From Christensenella tenuis (GTDB taxonomy: Bacteria; Bacillota; Clostridia; Christensenellales; Christensenellaceae), in the NCBI RefSeq assembly GCF_014287795.1, contig NZ_JACOON010000005.1, positions 248,001 to 312,000 of the forward strand: a stretch of 64,000 nucleotides of DNA. Direction: 5' to 3'. The position numbers were made by a program, and so were the translations under genes. Each line of letters begins with the position of its first letter. Positions within the stretch are counted from its first letter, which is position 1. Positions 32,812-40,683 of the stretch are shown here, one piece after another. The notes under the pieces were generated by a model, which was not told the DNA's origin, made no database searches, and saw nothing but the letters and a program-made list of their open reading frames with translations.

Positions 32812-34647
32812 TTGAGTATACTCAATCATGTGGAAAAGCCGGCAAGATATGTCGGCGGGGAACTAAATAGTGTTATAAAAGACCCGGAAAAAGTGGACGT
32901 TAATTTTGCACTTTGTTTTGCGGACACGTATGAAGTGGGAATGAGCCACCTTGGGATCAATATTTTATATGAGGTAATCAATGCGCTCCCCGGAGTATGG
33001 GCGCAGAGGGCGTTTTGCCCCTGGCCGGATATGATGGCGGCACTGCGTGCCAGCGGGGAGCCCCTGCGGTCCCTTGAGGGAGGGATGCCGCTTTCGGAAT
33101 TCGACCTTGTGGGGATCAATCTTTCCTATGAGATGTGCTATTCTAACGTGTTGGCAATGCTTGACCTCGGGAAACTCCCGCTGCTTGCGAAGAAGCGGGA
33201 AGACAAGGACCCGGTTGTGGTCGGCGGCGGTGCGTGTACGGTGAACCCGGAACCGATCGCGGATTTTTTTGATTTATTTGTCTTAGGAGAGGGAGAAGAG
33301 GTCACGCGGGAGCTTTGCATCCTCTTTGCGCGGCATAAAAAAGAAGGGTTTTCGCGCGCTGCATTCCTGCGGGACGCAGCAAAGCTGGAAGGGATATATG
33401 TTCCTTCTTTTTACGCGCCTGCCTATCACGAGGACGGGACGATCCGGGAGATTGCAGTAGAGCAGGAAGGCGCGCCTGCCATCATTAGAAAACGCATCGT
33501 GGAAAATTTTGATGCGGAGCAGACGATCAAAAAACCTGTTTTGCCTTATATCAACACGGTGCATGACCGCTGCACACTCGAGATTATGCGCGGCTGCCCG
33601 CGAGGCTGCCGTTTTTGCCAAGCGGGTTTTGCCATGCGCCCGGTGCGCGAACGGCGCGCGGAGACGGTGCGCGAGGTTGCACGCAATGTCATTGCTGCGA
33701 CCGGCTACGACGAGATTTCGCTTTCTTCGCTTTCGTCTGGGGATTATTCCCAGATTGACGAACTGGTAAACGGGCTGGTTGCGGAATTTTGCGACCAGCG
33801 TGTATCGGTATCCCTGCCCTCCCTACGAATCGACAGTTTTGAAAAGGACTTAGCGGCGGGGCTTCAACAGGTGCGTAAAACGGGGCTTACCTTTGCGCCG
33901 GAAGCGGGAACCCAGCGTCTGCGGGATGTGATCAACAAAAATATTACACAGGAGGAAATCCTTGCCACGGTAGTGCGTGCGTTCGAAAGCGGCGTATCTT
34001 CTGTTAAATTGTACTTTATGATTGGCCTGCCAACGGAAACGATGGAGGACCTTGACGGCATTGCGGATATGGTGAAGGAAATCCGCAGTGCATTTTATCG
34101 TGTACCCAGGGAAAAACGCAATGGATTCCTGAATATTACAGTGTCTGCGTCCTGCTTTGTTCCCAAGGCATGCACGCCGTTTATGTGGGAAGCGCAGGAT
34201 ACGATGGAAAAATTGAAGCAGAAGCAGCAGTATCTTCGCAGTAAACTGAAAATCAAGGGCGTGAAGTTTAATTATCATGATGCGTCCCTTTCTTTTCTCG
34301 AGGCAGTGCTTGCGAGGGGCGACCGGCGGCTTGCTCCCGCACTTCTTTTGGCTTACCAAAACGGTGCGGTTATGGATGCATGGCACGAATATTTTTCATT
34401 GGAACGGTATTTGGACGCGTTCCGCGCGTGCGGGATCGATCCGGCATTTTATGCAACACGTAAAAGAGAGGCGGGAGAAGTGATGCCTTTCGAACATCTT
34501 GACTGCCGGATCGATAAGGCATTTTTGCGCAGGGAACGCGATAAAGCGTATGAAGGAATTACGACGCAGGAATGCCGGAAGAAGTGCCATGCGTGTGGAA
34601 TACAGAAATATTGCGGCCTTGCGAAGAATAAGCGGCCCACAGAATGA
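32812..34647 (+). CDS. B12-binding-like/radical SAM protein, TIGR03960 family
   Basis: A 611-residue protein with an N-terminal corrinoid-binding-like Rossmann domain and a radical SAM domain whose cluster cysteines are Cys262, Cys266 and Cys269 (MRGCPRGCRFCQAG). FAPEAGTQRLRDVINK and a C-terminal Cys pair (CHACGIQKYCG) are also seen. It is always found next to the gene that follows it here and to rng in Clostridia; its reaction is not known, though RNA or ribosome modification is often suggested. The TTG start follows AAGGAG by eight bases. Confidence 0.88.
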   Translation: MSILNHVEKPARYVGGELNSVIKDPEKVDVNFALCFADTYEVGMSHLGINILYEVINALPGVWAQRAFCPWPDMMAALRASGEPLRSLEGGMPLSEFDLVGINLSYEMCYSNVLAMLDLGKLPLLAKKREDKDPVVVGGGACTVNPEPIADFFDLFVLGEGEEVTRELCILFARHKKEGFSRAAFLRDAAKLEGIYVPSFYAPAYHEDGTIREIAVEQEGAPAIIRKRIVENFDAEQTIKKPVLPYINTVHDRCTLEIMRGCPRGCRFCQAGFAMRPVRERRAETVREVARNVIAATGYDEISLSSLSSGDYSQIDELVNGLVAEFCDQRVSVSLPSLRIDSFEKDLAAGLQQVRKTGLTFAPEAGTQRLRDVINKNITQEEILATVVRAFESGVSSVKLYFMIGLPTETMEDLDGIADMVKEIRSAFYRVPREKRNGFLNITVSASCFVPKACTPFMWEAQDTMEKLKQKQQYLRSKLKIKGVKFNYHDASLSFLEAVLARGDRRLAPALLLAYQNGAVMDAWHEYFSLERYLDAFRACGIDPAFYATRKREAGEVMPFEHLDCRIDKAFLRRERDKAYEGITTQECRKKCHACGIQKYCGLAKNKRPTE

Positions 34648-34668
34648 CGGAAAACGCAAGAATGCCGG

Positions 34669-34699
34669 TGATAAAATACAGCTGCCACGGAACCGCATG
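34669..34699 (+). repeat. Imperfect duplicate of the next gene's 5' coding start
   Basis: ATAAAATACAGCTGCCACGGA at 34671-34691 repeats, with one mismatch over 21 bases, the segment at 34838-34858 inside the following gene. Read from GTG 34669 it encodes VIKYSCHGTA and a stop, like the IIKYSRHGAA of that gene. The rest of the gap 34700-34824 shows nothing clear beyond purine-rich sequence. Confidence 0.6.
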
Positions 34700-34824
34700 A
34701 AATATGCGGGTTGCCCCGGAGCGGACAGCGGCAGGCAAAGCGGGAGCGTTCAGCGGTTCTTTTGAAGGGCGGGCAAAAGGCGCGCGGAAAAAGAACTCTG
34801 CTAAAAAACAAAGGATAGAGACGT

Positions 34825-35490
34825 ATGAAATTAATTATAAAATACAGCCGCCACGGAGCAGCTAAATATATCTCGCATCTCGATATGCAGCGTGCCTTTG
34901 GACGCGCGGTACGGCGCGCGGGAATTCCCGCGGAATATTCGCAGGGATTCAACCCGCACATTGTTATGTCGTTCGCGTCCCCTCTTTCCGTGGGGTATGA
35001 GACGGACGGAGACTATTTTGAGCTTGCGCTTGCGCAGGAAGCGGAGCCCGGAAAAGTAAAAGATGCGCTTAACGCCGTCCTGCCGCGTGACCTCCGCGTT
35101 CTGGATATCCATGCAGCGGAGGGGTCTAAGAAGCTGATGGCGCAGAATGAAAGCGCTGCCTACCGGTTAAAATTTCATTTTAAAAATGGAATGGATTGTG
35201 GTAAAATAAGGGATGCGGCAGAGAAGATGGATGCGGCCCCGAATTATATGGCAAAAGACCGGAAGGGACGGGAGCTTGATATCCGTCCGTTGATCCTTGA
35301 AATCGGTATGGATCAAAACGAAGTTATGTTGCTTTTGAAAAATGCAAGCGACGGGGCGCTCAATCCTGCGGTCGTTGCAAACGCCTTGCTTTTGGAAGCG
35401 GGCCTGGATGCGGAATACAGCGTCTGCCGGACTGAATGTTATACAATAGCGAATGGGAAAAGAATCCCATTTCAGGAATATAGTTTTTAA
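34825..35490 (+). CDS. TIGR03936 (DUF2344) radical-SAM-associated protein
   Basis: A 221-residue protein beginning KLIIKYSRHGAAKYISHLD, with the family segment RAGIPAEYSQGFNPH and SFASPLSVGYETDGDYFE. It is the constant partner of the preceding radical SAM protein, fused to it in some bacteria, and it lacks catalytic cysteines of its own. Together they may modify an RNA or protein; the substrate is not established. It ends 18 bases before the RNase G start. The ribosome site GGATAGAG is modest. Confidence 0.88.
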   Translation: MKLIIKYSRHGAAKYISHLDMQRAFGRAVRRAGIPAEYSQGFNPHIVMSFASPLSVGYETDGDYFELALAQEAEPGKVKDALNAVLPRDLRVLDIHAAEGSKKLMAQNESAAYRLKFHFKNGMDCGKIRDAAEKMDAAPNYMAKDRKGRELDIRPLILEIGMDQNEVMLLLKNASDGALNPAVVANALLLEAGLDAEYSVCRTECYTIANGKRIPFQEYSF

Positions 35491-35508
35491 TATTTGAAGG
35501 AGTTTGTG

Positions 35509-37038
35509 ATGATGAAAAGAATCATCGCCGACGCCAATGCGCATGAAGCGCGCGTAGCCCTCATGGAGGGGAAAGAGCTGGTGGAAATCCAGGTTGAAAC
35601 GCGCGGAAAAGAGCGACTTGTCGGCAACATCTACAAGGGAAGGGTCGCCAATATTCTTCCGGGAATGCAGGCGGCGTTTATTGACGTTGGCCTGGATAAA
35701 AATGCGTTTTTGTATGCGGGGGATATCCTGTGCGATGAATCGGATTTTATTTTCGAAGAAGGCGCGGATGAAGCGCCCATTAAGAAGAAACTTGAAGTCC
35801 CCAATATCAAGGAATTGCTGAAACCCAACCAGGAAATCATGGTGCAGGTATTAAAGCAACCGGGCGGCACAAAAGGCGCGCGCGTCACAACGCATGTTAC
35901 GCTGCCAAACCGGCTGCTTGTTTTGATGCCGACAGTCGATCATGTGGGCGTTTCCCGCAGGATTGAGGATGAGAAAAAACGGGAAGAGCTCAAAGAGCTC
36001 CTTTCGCGTTTGAAACCGGAGCACATGGGCGTAATTGTGCGTACGCTTGCAGAGCAGGCAACGGAAGAAGAAATTGAGGCGGAGCTTAAATTCCTTGTGC
36101 GCCTGTGGCAGAAAGTGCAGGAAAAGGCCGATTTTGTGACGGCCCCGCGCCTGGTACACGCGGAAGAGACGCTTTTATTCCGTACGGTACGCGACATGTT
36201 TACGCCGGATGTAGATGAATTCATTATCAATGACAAAGACTACTATGAAAAGGTGCTCGCGGTTGTGAACATCGTTTCGCCGGGAATGGAAAAACGCCTG
36301 AAGCTGTTTGAGCACGGAGGAAATATCTTCGACTATTATGAAATAGAAGACAAGATCGGCAAGGCGCTTGGGCGCAAAGTATGGATGAAAAACGGCTGTT
36401 ATCTTGTCATTGACGAGACGGAAGCCCTGACCGTTGTGGATGTGAACACCGGAAAATATATCGGCGAGGACAACCTGCAGGACACGATCCTGAATGCGAA
36501 CATCGAAGCGGCGCAGGAGATTGCGCGGCAGCTACGGCTGCGTGACATCAGCGGGATCATCGTTATTGATTTTATTGATATGGAGTCTGAAGAAAATAAA
36601 CACAAGGTTGTGGATGCACTTAAGGAAGCGTTGAGAAATGACCGCACGAAATCAAATGTGCTCGGTATGACGGAGCTGGGGCTTGTGGAAATGACGCGCA
36701 AGAAGACGCGACGCAGGCTTTCGGCGCTGACGCAGGCTACGTGCCCCTGCTGTAATGGTTCGGGCAGGGTTTACAATCTTGAAAATATGGCAATGCGCGT
36801 GCGCAGGGAAATTATACGCAGTGTTCCGCCGGATGAGCAGGGCATGTTTATCGTGGATGTAGCGGATACGCTTGCGGATTATATTATATCGCGCAATAAT
36901 CAGAACCAGGCGATTTTGCCTCACTATGAAAATGCGCACTTTTTTATCCGCAGCACCAAAAACGCACACCCGGAACAAATTATCGTTACCCGTGTAACGG
37001 ACAAAAACGCGCTTTCCGATACGCAGGTTTTCTGTTGA
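35509..37038 (+). CDS. rng: Ribonuclease G/E family endoribonuclease
   Basis: A 509-residue RNase G. It has an N-terminal S1-type RNA-binding domain (about 35-115, GNIYKGRVANILPGMQAAFIDVG), a catalytic core with the metal-binding Asp region GIIVIDFIDM, and the Zn-link CPCCNGSGR near residue 410. It matures rRNA and degrades mRNA. Its place directly before rplU is conserved in Clostridia. ATG 35509 follows AAGGAG with six bases; the TTG at 35494 would include the ribosome site and is rejected. Confidence 0.95.
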   Translation: MMKRIIADANAHEARVALMEGKELVEIQVETRGKERLVGNIYKGRVANILPGMQAAFIDVGLDKNAFLYAGDILCDESDFIFEEGADEAPIKKKLEVPNIKELLKPNQEIMVQVLKQPGGTKGARVTTHVTLPNRLLVLMPTVDHVGVSRRIEDEKKREELKELLSRLKPEHMGVIVRTLAEQATEEEIEAELKFLVRLWQKVQEKADFVTAPRLVHAEETLLFRTVRDMFTPDVDEFIINDKDYYEKVLAVVNIVSPGMEKRLKLFEHGGNIFDYYEIEDKIGKALGRKVWMKNGCYLVIDETEALTVVDVNTGKYIGEDNLQDTILNANIEAAQEIARQLRLRDISGIIVIDFIDMESEENKHKVVDALKEALRNDRTKSNVLGMTELGLVEMTRKKTRRRLSALTQATCPCCNGSGRVYNLENMAMRVRREIIRSVPPDEQGMFIVDVADTLADYIISRNNQNQAILPHYENAHFFIRSTKNAHPEQIIVTRVTDKNALSDTQVFC

Positions 37039-37063
37039 CAGTAAAAGCTGCGTATGGTAACAT
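37035..37063 (+). promoter_or_regulatory. Promoter of rplU-rpmA
   Basis: Consensus TTGACA (37035-37040), 17-base spacer, TAACAT (37058-37063) with an extended TGG. The -35 overlaps the end of rng. It is one of the strongest promoters in the window. Confidence 0.85.
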
Positions 37064-37069
37064 ATTTAA

Positions 37070-37151
37070 TTGAGCCGCTCGCATAGGCGTGAACGCGTAT
37101 TTTTATAATACGGGCCGAGTGCGGCGAGACTGGGTAAGGGAGGTAAAGGTC
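37070..37151 (+). ncRNA. Probable 5' leader RNA of rplU (L21 leader)
   Basis: The transcript from the consensus promoter has an 82-base leader in which GCCG-CTC pairs GAG-(TG)-CGGC across a GC-rich arm, ending in GGGAGG before the rplU ATG. Bacillota commonly carry an L21-leader structure that controls rplU; this leader fits in place and size, but I could not match the known consensus. Confidence 0.45.
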
Positions 37152-37760
37152 ATGTATGCAATCATCAGGTCCGGTGGGAAACAGTATAAAGTGGAACCCG
37201 GCATGGTAGTCAAGGTTGAAAAGCTGGATGCGGAGGTCGGTTCTGAAGTATCGTTTGAGGCGATGATGACGTCTGACGGCAACGCAGTCCAGGTTGGACA
37301 GCCGGTTCTTGCAGACGTGGTAGTTAAGGGTAAAGTGCTTGCGCAAGACAAAGCGAAAAAAGTTATTGTGTTTAAGTATAAACCCAAAAAAGATTACCGC
37401 AAAAAGCAGGGGCATAGGCAGCCGTATACGAAAGTCGAAATCATACAGGTTGGCTCGGAAGTAGCAAAAGCGAAACCTGCTGCTGCGAAGAAAAAAGACG
37501 ACGCAGCACAGACAGCCGAGGAAAAGAAGACGGCTATATCGGCAGCGCCGAAGGCTGCGGCAGAGAAAAAGCCCGCAGTAAAGAAGACGGCTGAAAAGCC
37601 CGCGGCAGAAAAGAAGCCCGCAGCAAAGAAAACAGCTGAAAAGCCTGCGGCGGAAAAGAAGCCTGCGGCAAAGAAAACAGCTGAAAAACCTGCAGCGGAA
37701 AAGAAACCTGCTGCGGCAAAGAAAGAAGAAAAAGAAACTGCCGAAAAAACGGCGGAGTAA
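37152..37760 (+). CDS. rplU: 50S ribosomal protein L21 with long basic repeat tail
   Basis: A 202-residue protein. Residues 1-100 are a normal L21 (MYAIIRSGGKQYKVEPG, KYKPKKDYRKKQGHRQPYT, TKVEIIQV). Bacterial L21 usually ends there at about 103 residues. Here a further 100 residues of Lys, Ala, Glu and Pro follow, including three 15-residue repeats (EKKPAAKKTAEKPAA type, residues 138-182). The tail is probably unstructured and positively charged, and could bind rRNA or other polyanions. ATG 37152 follows GGGAGG. The gene forms an operon with rpmA without an intervening prp gene. Confidence 0.95.
   Translation: MYAIIRSGGKQYKVEPGMVVKVEKLDAEVGSEVSFEAMMTSDGNAVQVGQPVLADVVVKGKVLAQDKAKKVIVFKYKPKKDYRKKQGHRQPYTKVEIIQVGSEVAKAKPAAAKKKDDAAQTAEEKKTAISAAPKAAAEKKPAVKKTAEKPAAEKKPAAKKTAEKPAAEKKPAAKKTAEKPAAEKKPAAAKKEEKETAEKTAE
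37563..37697 (+). repeat. Three 45-base tandem coding repeats in the L21 tail
   Basis: Three in-frame units encode EKKPAxKKTAEKPAA. Units two and three are nearly identical in bases, pointing to recent slippage or unequal exchange; a partial fourth unit follows. Confidence 0.85.
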
Positions 37761-37795
37761 TCCCGGAATTTACGTAGAAACGAGGTGTTATTCTA

Positions 37796-38050
37796 ATGGC
37801 ACATAAGAAGGGCGTAGGTAGTTCGAGAAACGGACGTGATTCTGAATCCAAACGCCTCGGCATTAAGCGTTCGGACGGACAGTATGTACTCGCGGGCAAC
37901 ATTTTGGTTCGCCAGAGAGGTACGAAAATCCATCCCGGCAACAATGTGGGCCGCGGCAGCGACGATACGTTATTTGCTCTTGAGAGCGGTATCGTAAAAT
38001 ACGAGCGCAAAGGCAGAGACAAAAAGCAGGTCAGCGTTTACGCGAACTAA
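37796..38050 (+). CDS. rpmA: 50S ribosomal protein L27
   Basis: An 84-residue protein with the typical body (GSSRNGRDSESKRLGIKR, GNILVRQRGTKIHPGNNVG). It begins directly MAHKKGVGSS. Most Bacillota L27 proteins are made with an N-terminal extension that the protease Prp removes, and prp lies between rplU and rpmA; here neither the extension nor prp is present. The in-frame codons before the ATG show no FFA-like cleavage motif. The ribosome site is GAGGTG at 37782. Confidence 0.97.
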   Translation: MAHKKGVGSSRNGRDSESKRLGIKRSDGQYVLAGNILVRQRGTKIHPGNNVGRGSDDTLFALESGIVKYERKGRDKKQVSVYAN

Positions 38051-38060
38051 AAGTGTAAAA

Positions 38061-38087
38061 AAGCATCCTTAGCGGGATGCTTTTTTT
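38061..38087 (+). terminator. Intrinsic terminator after rpmA
   Basis: Stem AAGCATCC / GGATGCTT (38061-38068 with 38075-38082) and a T7 tract. Confidence 0.95.
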
Positions 38088-38196
38088 GTACTTAAGAATA
38101 GAATATCCCCTGAAGCGGGAAGAAGCGGCTGGGTATTTTCTGGCTTAAAACGGATGGCGAAGGAGCCGGAATGGGGGAAGGGATGGACTGCAAGAG

Positions 38197-38225
38197 TTGA
38201 CGAACCGCGGGAAAAGCTATAAGAT
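38197..38225 (+). promoter_or_regulatory. Promoter of gdpP-rplI-dnaB
   Basis: TTGACG (38197-38202), 17-base spacer, TAAGAT (38220-38225; TATAAG two bases earlier). The rest of the gap 38088-38281 shows no clear element. Confidence 0.6.
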
Positions 38226-38281
38226 AGAACTAACTCTATTATGGGGGAGTGCCGCCTTGTACCGGTGGAAACAGGGAAAGA

Positions 38282-40237
38282 ATGGATAAGAAAAAGCGCA
38301 GTATTTATATTTCAACTGAATTAATCCTGATCTTGGTGCTGCTTGCTGCCGCGATCCTGATTACCATGCTGATGGAGCCATATGAAGTGCGTACGGCGGT
38401 AATCGGCGCGATTTTTGTCGTTGTCGTGATTTATTTTATCGTATCTACCCTGCGTAAGGAACGGTGGTTTACTATCGCGGGACGCATTCTTACGGACTGT
38501 TCGGATCAAATTGACAAATATGTGAATGCGGTCACGATGCCGACGGCAATCACGAAGAAAAATGGTGCGATTGGATGGCATAATCCGGCGTTTTCCATGC
38601 TTGCGGGCATGCGTTGTGAAGGAAGGAATATTTTTCGCATTTTTCCGCAGCTCATGAAACCGGCGGCGGACAGAAAAGTAAAAATCGGAAATATTACGTT
38701 TGTTAAAGAAGTGATTCCTGCAAAGCTGAATGGCAAGGACTATATGATTTACCGGCTGATCGATGTAAACAATACATACGAGGCCTCTGACCTGTGCCGT
38801 ATTGTGACGGCTGCGGTGTGCCATATCCAAGTAGACGCCTATGGCGATCTATTGCGCGGCACGGCACAAAACGACCATGCAAAAATTGATGCGGAAATCG
38901 ACCGGATCATTGGAAAACAGACGGCGAACCTGCATGGGGTTTATCAGAAATATGACCGCGATAAGTACCTGATGTTTTTCGAGAGGCGGTATCTTTCCTC
39001 GCTGATGCAGGGGAAATTTGCCATCCTGAACGAAGTGAAGGGGATTCCCACCGGAAACACCGCTGTACTGCCGACCCTCAGCATTGGCGCGGGTGTGGGA
39101 AACAGTCCGGACCAGGCGAATAGCAGCGCGGTGGCCGCGCTCGAGCTTGCATTGGGCCGCGGCGGAGACCAGGCGGTTTTAAAAGATGAAACGGGATATA
39201 AATTCTATGGAGGCGGCCAGCAGGCGATTGAAAAGCGTACGCGCGTAAAGGCACGCATGTTTTCACACGCGTTAAAAAACTTGATGGAACAGTGCGAACG
39301 GGTTGTGATTATGGGACACTCGGTGCCGGACCTCGACTGCATGGGGGCTGCACTCGGGATTTTTGCATGTGCGCGGCAAGTGGGAAAACGCGGGTATATT
39401 GTCCTGGATAAGCCAAATGCGGCGGTGCAGGGGCTGGTTGATGAAATGAAACGGGATCCGGATTATAAGGGGGTTCTTGTGACGCCTTCGGAGGCGGAAC
39501 GGCTGCTGGAGGAGCAGGCGATGCTCGTTGTGGTAGATACGCAGATTGGTGACTTTACCATCGCGCCGCAGCTGATCCCAGAGGCGGATACGCTCGTGGT
39601 GATCGACCATCATGTGCGCGGAACCACACACATTGAGTCGCCGACGCTGTCGCTGTTTGAGCCTTATGCTTCCTCTACGGCGGAAATGGTCACGGAGATT
39701 ATCGAATATTTTTCCGAAAAAATTTATATTAAGCCGCTCGAAGTGGAGGCGCTGCTTGCGGGAATCACCATCGATACGAAGGGATTTTCTTTTAAAACGG
39801 GTGTACGGACCTTTGAGGCTGCGTCCTACCTGCGCAAGCTGGGAGCGGACACCACAACCATCCGTCATCTTTTCCAGGACGACCTTGAAACGTTTTCCAC
39901 CCGCGCAAGCGTCGTGCAGAATGCGGAAGTAAAGGATGGCATCGCGATTTCGTGGTGCCCGGACAATGTGAAAAACCCGCAGCTTCTTGCCGCACAGGCG
40001 GCAGATTCGCTGATTGGCATTCGCGGTATCAATGCGTCGTTTGTGCTATGCGACCAGGGCGATACGATTGTCATTTCCGGACGGTCGATCGGCGGGATTA
40101 ATGTGCAGCGTATTCTTGAAAAACTTGGCGGCGGCGGACATGCAACCATTGCGGGCGCCCAACTGAAGGGAATTGATAAGGAAACTGCATCAGGGGAGTT
40201 GCGGCAGGCCATAAACGATTATAAAAAGGAGAGCTGA
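38282..40237 (+). CDS. gdpP: Cyclic-di-AMP phosphodiesterase GdpP (DHH family)
   Basis: A 651-residue membrane-bound enzyme that hydrolyses c-di-AMP. It has two N-terminal membrane spans (about 12-55), a PAS-like domain, a degenerate GGDEF domain (ALGRGGDQAVLK), and a DHH-DHHA1 unit with MGHSVPDLDCMG, VVDTQIGD, VIDHHVRG and GGGGHATIAGAQL. All phosphodiesterase metal motifs appear intact. The gdpP-rplI-dnaB order is conserved in Bacillota. The ATG at 38282 follows AGGGAAAG; the longer frame overlaps the promoter. Confidence 0.95.
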   Translation: MDKKKRSIYISTELILILVLLAAAILITMLMEPYEVRTAVIGAIFVVVVIYFIVSTLRKERWFTIAGRILTDCSDQIDKYVNAVTMPTAITKKNGAIGWHNPAFSMLAGMRCEGRNIFRIFPQLMKPAADRKVKIGNITFVKEVIPAKLNGKDYMIYRLIDVNNTYEASDLCRIVTAAVCHIQVDAYGDLLRGTAQNDHAKIDAEIDRIIGKQTANLHGVYQKYDRDKYLMFFERRYLSSLMQGKFAILNEVKGIPTGNTAVLPTLSIGAGVGNSPDQANSSAVAALELALGRGGDQAVLKDETGYKFYGGGQQAIEKRTRVKARMFSHALKNLMEQCERVVIMGHSVPDLDCMGAALGIFACARQVGKRGYIVLDKPNAAVQGLVDEMKRDPDYKGVLVTPSEAERLLEEQAMLVVVDTQIGDFTIAPQLIPEADTLVVIDHHVRGTTHIESPTLSLFEPYASSTAEMVTEIIEYFSEKIYIKPLEVEALLAGITIDTKGFSFKTGVRTFEAASYLRKLGADTTTIRHLFQDDLETFSTRASVVQNAEVKDGIAISWCPDNVKNPQLLAAQAADSLIGIRGINASFVLCDQGDTIVISGRSIGGINVQRILEKLGGGGHATIAGAQLKGIDKETASGELRQAINDYKKES

Positions 40238-40239
40238 AA

Positions 40240-40683
40240 ATGAAAGTGATTTTGACAGAAGATGTAAAAGGCAAAGGAAAAACCGGGGACATTGTGAATG
40301 TAAGCGACGGTTATGCACGCAATTTCCTGTTCCCCAAAAAGCTTGCAAAGCAGGCGACGGCACAGAACCTGAACGCCGCGACAATTGCGCATGCGGCTGA
40401 AAAACATAGAAAAGACGTAGAAAAACAGGATGCGAAAGAACTTGCGGAGCGGATTTCGGGTATGACGCTGACAATCCCCGTAAAGCATGGCGGGAACGGA
40501 AAGTTGTTCGGGGCGATTACGGCAAAAGAAATTGCAACCGAACTGGAAAAGAAAATCGGCGTACCGATTGATAAGAAAAAAATTTCGGCGCCGAATATTA
40601 AAGAACTCGGGGAATACGACGTGAACGTAAAAGTTTATGCGGAGGTAAGCACCGCATTTAAAGTAGAGGTTGTCGATGGCTGA
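40240..40683 (+). CDS. rplI: 50S ribosomal protein L9
   Basis: A 147-residue protein with MKVILTEDVKGKGKTGDIV, DGYARNFLFPKKLA and, after the long connecting helix, GKLFGAITAKEIA. Both RNA-binding domains are complete. It begins two bases after gdpP, with AAAGGAGAG inside the end of that gene, and overlaps dnaB. Confidence 0.97.
   Translation: MKVILTEDVKGKGKTGDIVNVSDGYARNFLFPKKLAKQATAQNLNAATIAHAAEKHRKDVEKQDAKELAERISGMTLTIPVKHGGNGKLFGAITAKEIATELEKKIGVPIDKKKISAPNIKELGEYDVNVKVYAEVSTAFKVEVVDG

Noticed and set aside
34499..34765. Open frame overlapping the end of the TIGR03960 gene
   Set aside because: It is a shifted-frame shadow of a well-conserved gene and its unique end in the gap has no family resemblance or ribosome site.
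37563..37697. CRISPR-like array
   Set aside because: The 45-base units are contiguous in-frame codons without spacers; they encode the L21 tail.
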